From Glaciimonas sp. (GTDB lineage: Bacteria; Pseudomonadota; Gammaproteobacteria; Burkholderiales; Burkholderiaceae_D), in the NCBI GenBank assembly GCA_012927585.1, contig JABBOY010000023.1:124001-188000 (forward strand): a stretch of 64,000 nt of DNA, given 5' to 3'. The notes beneath the pieces are model-generated. The model was not told the origin of the DNA and ran no database searches. It saw only the letters and a list, made by a program, of their open reading frames with translations. This document shows positions 62,778 through 64,000 of the stretch, piece after piece. Made by a program: the position numbers and the translations under genes. Every line of letters begins with the position of its first letter. Positions within the stretch are counted from its first letter, which is position 1.

Positions 62778-63008
62778 ATGAACAATACCTTGAAAACACC
62801 GTTGGACATATTGCTCAGCTCGCAATCCCTGGCTGCGCGCCGGCCATTTTTGACTGCGTTCGCTTTGTCATTGGGCGCAGCGATTTCACTCGGGCTATCG
62901 CGCTTCTCCTATGCCTTGCTGTTGCCGCCCATGCGCACTGACCTGGGCTGGACTTACCTGCTGGGGGGTGTAAGCCGGAACCCCAGAAAATTCCGTCACC
63001 CAAACTAA
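62778..63008 (+). pseudogene. Truncated MFS transporter (YbfB/YjiJ-like)
   Basis: The 76-residue frame starts MNNTLKTPLDILL and has FALSLGAAISLGLSRFSYALLLPPMRTDLGW, which is the first helix pair of YbfB-type transporters. After TYLLGG the frame turns into an unrelated VSRNPRKFRHPN tail and stops, so about 80 percent of the protein is missing. SD-like CGGAG precedes the ATG. The junction is at about 62966. Confidence 0.75.
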
Positions 63009-63096
63009 TCAGCACCAGTGCTTTGGCGCGAGCCTATTACAGCGTTACCGACAGTCATTGCTTTCAGACCTATGGAAGCCTAGTGCCCGGTCAATG

Positions 63097-63708
63097 TCAT
63101 TCATCTTCGGAGTTGGTCGGGGTTGCACTAGGCGGCTTGGCTTTTGCGCCCAGCAGCACGAGTTCTGTCGAAGCGGCGATTTGATTGCCTACCTCTGTTG
63201 AGTTGACGGCGCGAGCGAGCGTAACGGCACCGACTAATGATGCAAGAGCTGCTAAGGCAGATGCAAGGCTGCGAGGCACCTTCGGCGACGAAGGCCCATC
63301 GACCACTGCCTGAGCCACATCGAGCAGCCCTGTCTCGAATGTCGTCTGCGCAACTGCGTCAGAGCGGGCTACCTCAGGTGACAAGCTCTGCAAAGTACAA
63401 CTATCGGACAAATCACAGTTGCGCTTGTACCCAAGGTAGAAGCGTACGAATTCAGGCCACCAGTTGCGGCCGTGTTCGGTCTGGAAGTGCAATACGCCGA
63501 TTTTCAGATCTTTCATGCCTTGGGCAACGGCCTCCCGAAACGCGTCAGTTTTGGAGTCAAAGTGAACGTAAAAGCCGCCCGATGTAACCCCGGCTTCTTT
63601 GGCCAGTCCATCCACACCGATGCCGCCAAAGCCACCTTTTCGAAAACCACGTCCCGCCGCATCGACGATGCGCTGGCGCGTTTTCTGTTTTTGCTCATTT
63701 CGAGACAT
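63097..63708 (-). CDS. TetR family transcriptional regulator
   Basis: A 203-residue repressor. The helix-turn-helix domain is RQRIVDAAGRGFRKGGFGGIGVDGLAKEAGVTSGGFYVHFDSKTDAF (about 12-58). The ligand-binding part has two Cys (near DLSDSCTLQ). It diverges from the tautomerase gene, and the gap contains an inverted repeat (63778-63808) that is a candidate operator. Ligand unknown. Confidence 0.88.
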   Translation of the reverse strand: MSRNEQKQKTRQRIVDAAGRGFRKGGFGGIGVDGLAKEAGVTSGGFYVHFDSKTDAFREAVAQGMKDLKIGVLHFQTEHGRNWWPEFVRFYLGYKRNCDLSDSCTLQSLSPEVARSDAVAQTTFETGLLDVAQAVVDGPSSPKVPRSLASALAALASLVGAVTLARAVNSTEVGNQIAASTELVLLGAKAKPPSATPTNSEDE

Positions 63709-63757
63709 CAGACTTCAACCTTGATCCAAAGAATCTCTGATTTTAGTTGATTTCAAC

Positions 63758-63808
63758 ACGATCGTTATGTATACTGAGATAACGATAGTTCGCCGAACGT
63801 TCGTTATC
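63758..63808. promoter_or_regulatory. Candidate TetR operators between tetR and tautomerase genes
   Basis: GATAACGA (63778-63785) and TCGTTATC (63801-63808) are perfect inverted arms around 15 bases that themselves contain GTTCG..GAAC. ACGATCGT (63758-63765) is a second perfect 8-base palindrome. Both lie between the divergent genes. Confidence 0.55.
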
Positions 63809-63840
63809 TTATTAATTTCCCTTTCCACTGGAGAACTTTA

Positions 63841-64000
63841 TGCCCCTCACCCTCACCGTAACAGAAGGAATCTTGACCAAGGGTTCCGAGCAAGCCACGT
63901 TTGCGCGCCTATCTGACGCCATGCTCAAGTGGCACGGGCTAGCTGGTAACGAGGCCATGACACCCAATATCGTTGGCACCATCCATGTCCTGCCGAAAAA
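63841..64000 (+). CDS. Tautomerase family protein, N-terminal part
   Basis: The gene runs off the right edge; 53 residues are visible, starting MPLTLTVTEGILTKGSEQATFARLSDAML, with TPNIVGTIHVLP following. The initial Pro2 and this layout suit the tautomerase superfamily (4-oxalocrotonate tautomerase-like), in which Pro is the catalytic base. SD-like TGGAGA lies before the ATG. It is probably controlled by the divergent TetR regulator. Confidence 0.7.

Overview
The window is chromosomal DNA from a betaproteobacterium of the order Burkholderiales, most probably family Oxalobacteraceae. This is inferred from gene content and protein character: a pyrophosphate-type phosphofructokinase, the hpnCDE squalene genes, the tig-clpP-clpX-lon-hupB-ppiD block and a holB-pilZ-tatD block. 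No 16S gene is present to confirm it.

Layout. 1-10.6 kb: a DUF1345 membrane protein cut by the window edge, phosphofructokinase, an MHS-type transporter diverging from a lipid-type cluster (thiolase, Dabb protein, two SDR dehydrogenases, a PaaI-type thioesterase), then small genes and ygfZ. 10.7-18.7 kb: a rightward housekeeping block (mltG, tmk, holB, PilZ protein, GNAT, PAP2, DUF2127, tatD, ankyrin protein, methyltransferase). 19.06-19.74 kb: an internally deleted IS4-family element with a 9-bp target duplication. 19.74-26.42 kb: a complete-looking filamentous phage (inovirus) prophage lying in a dif site. 26.9-46.5 kb: nnrDE, ybbA/tesA/mnmH, then a mostly leftward block (ppiD, tRNA-Asp, tRNA-Val, hupB, lon, clpX, clpP, tig, tRNA-Leu, an RND efflux pair) followed by rightward hpnC and hpnD. 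46.4-59 kb: hpnE, radA, alr, lplT, a PAS-GGDEF-EAL protein and the NAD genes nadB/nadC/nadA. 59.2-64 kb: a less conserved end with a resolvase remnant, a LysE exporter, two LysR regulators, a truncated MFS gene and a TetR regulator diverging from a tautomerase gene.

The most interesting region is the prophage. Its order is: a leftward repressor and a leftward DUF2726 nuclease-like gene; then rightward ssDNA-binding protein, small coat proteins, the major coat protein with a terminator, a 20-residue peptide, a TspB-like adhesin with a collagen-like Gly-X-Y domain, a DUF2523 minor coat protein, Zot/pI, a non-coding origin-like segment with alternative hairpins, an HUH Rep and a small orphan. 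At the right end is an almost canonical dif (XerD arm TTATGTTAAAT, XerC arm TATTCGCATAA). At the left end is a partner with the XerD-like arm and the same centre but no XerC arm. Most genes left of dif read rightward and most genes on its near right read leftward, as expected at a replication terminus.

The chromosome also carries dispersed intergenic repeats. Six copies of a roughly 65-75-bp hairpin element are built around TTCCGCAT and AAAAAATACA. Three copies of another palindrome are built around CAGTAGTGCAGG. One palindrome of the CCCCTCTCCCGC type is translated in frame inside the 5' end of hpnE. All family names rest on motif recognition by eye; no database search was run.
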